This document shows positions 5,763 to 6,849 of a DNA stretch of 6,849 nt, in pieces (positions within the stretch are counted from its first letter, which is position 1; every line of letters begins with the position of its first letter). This DNA is from Limisphaerales bacterium. GTDB lineage: Bacteria > Verrucomicrobiota > Verrucomicrobiia > Limisphaerales > UBA11358. Position numbers and translations under genes: made by a program. A model generated the notes under the pieces. That model had not been told where the DNA came from. It saw only the letters and a program-made list of their open reading frames with translations, and ran no database searches. Location of the stretch: positions 997 to 7,845 of the forward strand of contig PKZR01000199.1 in NCBI GenBank assembly GCA_003133815.1, given 5' to 3'.

Positions 5763-6836
5763 ATGAGCAGGCTGGTGTTCATCTTTTGTTTCTTCGCGGC
5801 GGTTCTGGCGTTTTCCGCCGCCGAGACGAATTATTTCTGCGTCGTCTGCGGCAAGGGGCCCTTGACCGGCCAAATCTGGATCTCCAAATGGGGCGCGGTC
5901 TGCGACGACTGCTATCATCTCAAGGATCACTGCTCGATCTGCGGCCTGCCCATCAAGGACGGCGACGGCCACATCAAAACGCCGGACGGACGGCTCATTT
6001 GCCGGTTCGACAAGACGAACGTGGTGCTGACCCTGGATCAGGCGAAGGAATTGTTCGACCAGGTGCGCGAAGAAGTGGTGGACATTTACGGCCAGCGCTT
6101 CGCGTTGAAATACCCGGAAGTGACGCTGAATTTGTTCGACGTGGATTATTGGTCGGAGAGAAACGGCGCGAACGGCCTGCATAAATTCGGTTTCGCCAGC
6201 ACGCGCAAGACGGCGGACGGCACCTGCACACACGAGGTCGTGATGTTGAGCGGCCGCACGCGTGAAGAAATGATGGGTGTGGCGGCGCATGAATACACGC
6301 ATCTCTGGATCAATGAAAACCGGCCGGACGGTCGTGCGATTGACGGCGACACGGTGGAAGCGATCTGCGAATTGACGGCTTACAAGTTGATGGAGGCAAA
6401 GAAGCTGCCGGAGATGCAGAAGCGCATTTTGGAAAATCCCTACACGAACGGAAAAATAAAGACGCTCGTGGCCGTCGAGCGTGAAGGCGGGACGGATTAC
6501 GTTTTGGACTGGGTAAAAAACGGGAAGTCGGAAACTTTTGACGAGGACGCGAGCCTCGCGCCGATTTCGACGCCGGCGGCGACTCTCCTTCCCTACGTCG
6601 CCGCGCCGGTGCAGTTGCCGGACAAGTTGAAATACAACGGGCAGATGACGATTGGCAAGGACACCGAGGCGGTCATCAACGGCGTGTCATTCGAGCCGGG
6701 CGACGAGAAACGCATCAAGTTGAAGGGCAGAGCCGTGACGGTTCACTGCCTGGAAATCCACGACGAAGGCGTGGTGGTGCAAATCAACGGCTCGCCTGAA
6801 AACGTAACGTTGAAGGCGGGCGACGAAATGCCATGA
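5763..6836 (+). CDS. Secreted LIM-like/DA1-like zinc metallopeptidase
   Basis: 357 aa. A signal peptide occupies residues 1-20 (VFIFCFFAAVLAFSAA, likely cut near A20), so it acts outside the cytoplasm. Two zinc-ribbon/LIM-like sites follow: C26-x2-C29 with C47-x2-C50, and C57-x2-C60 with C80-x2-D83; the closing Asp is typical of LIM domains. TPDGRLIC resembles the LDDGRKLC stretch in plant DA1 proteins. The peptidase part has GVAAHEYTHLWI (H176-E177-x2-H180) and VEAICELTAYKLME (E199 a probable third zinc ligand), matching the HEMMHAW...VEEGICQVLAHMWLE pattern of DA1, a ubiquitin-activated peptidase in plants. The C-terminal part (about 290-354) contains NGVSFEPGD and VHCLEIHDEGVVVQING, a small beta domain reminiscent of type II secretion/PilP-like modules; that resemblance is weak. 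A partial Shine-Dalgarno site (TAGGT) ends 6 bases before the ATG. Substrate unknown. Confidence 0.8.
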   Translation: MSRLVFIFCFFAAVLAFSAAETNYFCVVCGKGPLTGQIWISKWGAVCDDCYHLKDHCSICGLPIKDGDGHIKTPDGRLICRFDKTNVVLTLDQAKELFDQVREEVVDIYGQRFALKYPEVTLNLFDVDYWSERNGANGLHKFGFASTRKTADGTCTHEVVMLSGRTREEMMGVAAHEYTHLWINENRPDGRAIDGDTVEAICELTAYKLMEAKKLPEMQKRILENPYTNGKIKTLVAVEREGGTDYVLDWVKNGKSETFDEDASLAPISTPAATLLPYVAAPVQLPDKLKYNGQMTIGKDTEAVINGVSFEPGDEKRIKLKGRAVTVHCLEIHDEGVVVQINGSPENVTLKAGDEMP

Positions 6837-6849
6837 GCCAAGTCACAGC
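6833..6849 (+). CDS. Start of a further gene (partial, unidentified)
   Basis: ATG at 6833 overlaps the peptidase TGA (ATGA), and five codons plus two bases are visible, beginning MSQVT. The four-base overlap is the usual sign of an operon partner. Too little sequence is present to identify it. Confidence 0.4.

Noticed and set aside
5625..6302. Minus-strand frame antisense to the toxin and peptidase genes (225 codons)
   Set aside because: It overlaps two well-supported plus-strand genes and shows no family features.

Overview
The window looks like a chromosomal piece of a Verrucomicrobiota-type bacterium (Pedosphaera/Limisphaerales-like; an inference). The reasons are moderately high GC, genes that mostly lack Shine-Dalgarno sites, a LamG protein with a PEP-CTERM anchor, and a secreted protein with zinc ribbons and a DA1-like peptidase domain. 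No tRNA, rRNA, CRISPR array or insertion sequence was seen.

Left part (1-2159, minus strand): the N-terminal 234 codons of an alanine racemase (peptidoglycan D-alanine supply) run off the left edge. Upstream of it, on the same strand, is a 445-codon ATP-grasp protein. It has the overall layout of glycylamide ribonucleotide synthetase (PurD) but has lost PurD's signature loops, so its substrate is uncertain.

Middle (2198-3659, plus strand): a small SlyX-family coiled-coil protein is followed by ThiH, the radical-SAM tyrosine lyase of thiamine thiazole synthesis. Both genes have the same promoter-like arrangement: TCGACT, 16 bp, a -10-like hexamer, 6 bp, then the start codon. This predicts leaderless transcripts.

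Intergenic tract (3660-4317): there is no convincing gene. It holds two small inverted repeats and a striking array of about twelve degenerate 21-bp tandem units, which leaves several reading frames open and creates false heptad-repeat proteins. A promoter with a perfect TTGACA follows, then a leader with two perfect short inverted repeats.

Broken surface-protein gene (4318-5113): a signal peptide, a LamG domain and a C-terminal PEP-CTERM sorting signal are all recognisable. The gene is interrupted by an in-frame TAA in the signal-peptide region and by a one-base insertion just before the PEP-CTERM segment.

Right part (5273-6849, plus strand): a RelE/ParE-type toxin-antitoxin pair, overlapping at GTGA, is followed 8 bases later by a secreted DA1-like zinc peptidase with LIM-like zinc ribbons. 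That gene's stop overlaps the start of another gene (ATGA) which leaves the window. The spacing suggests one operon.
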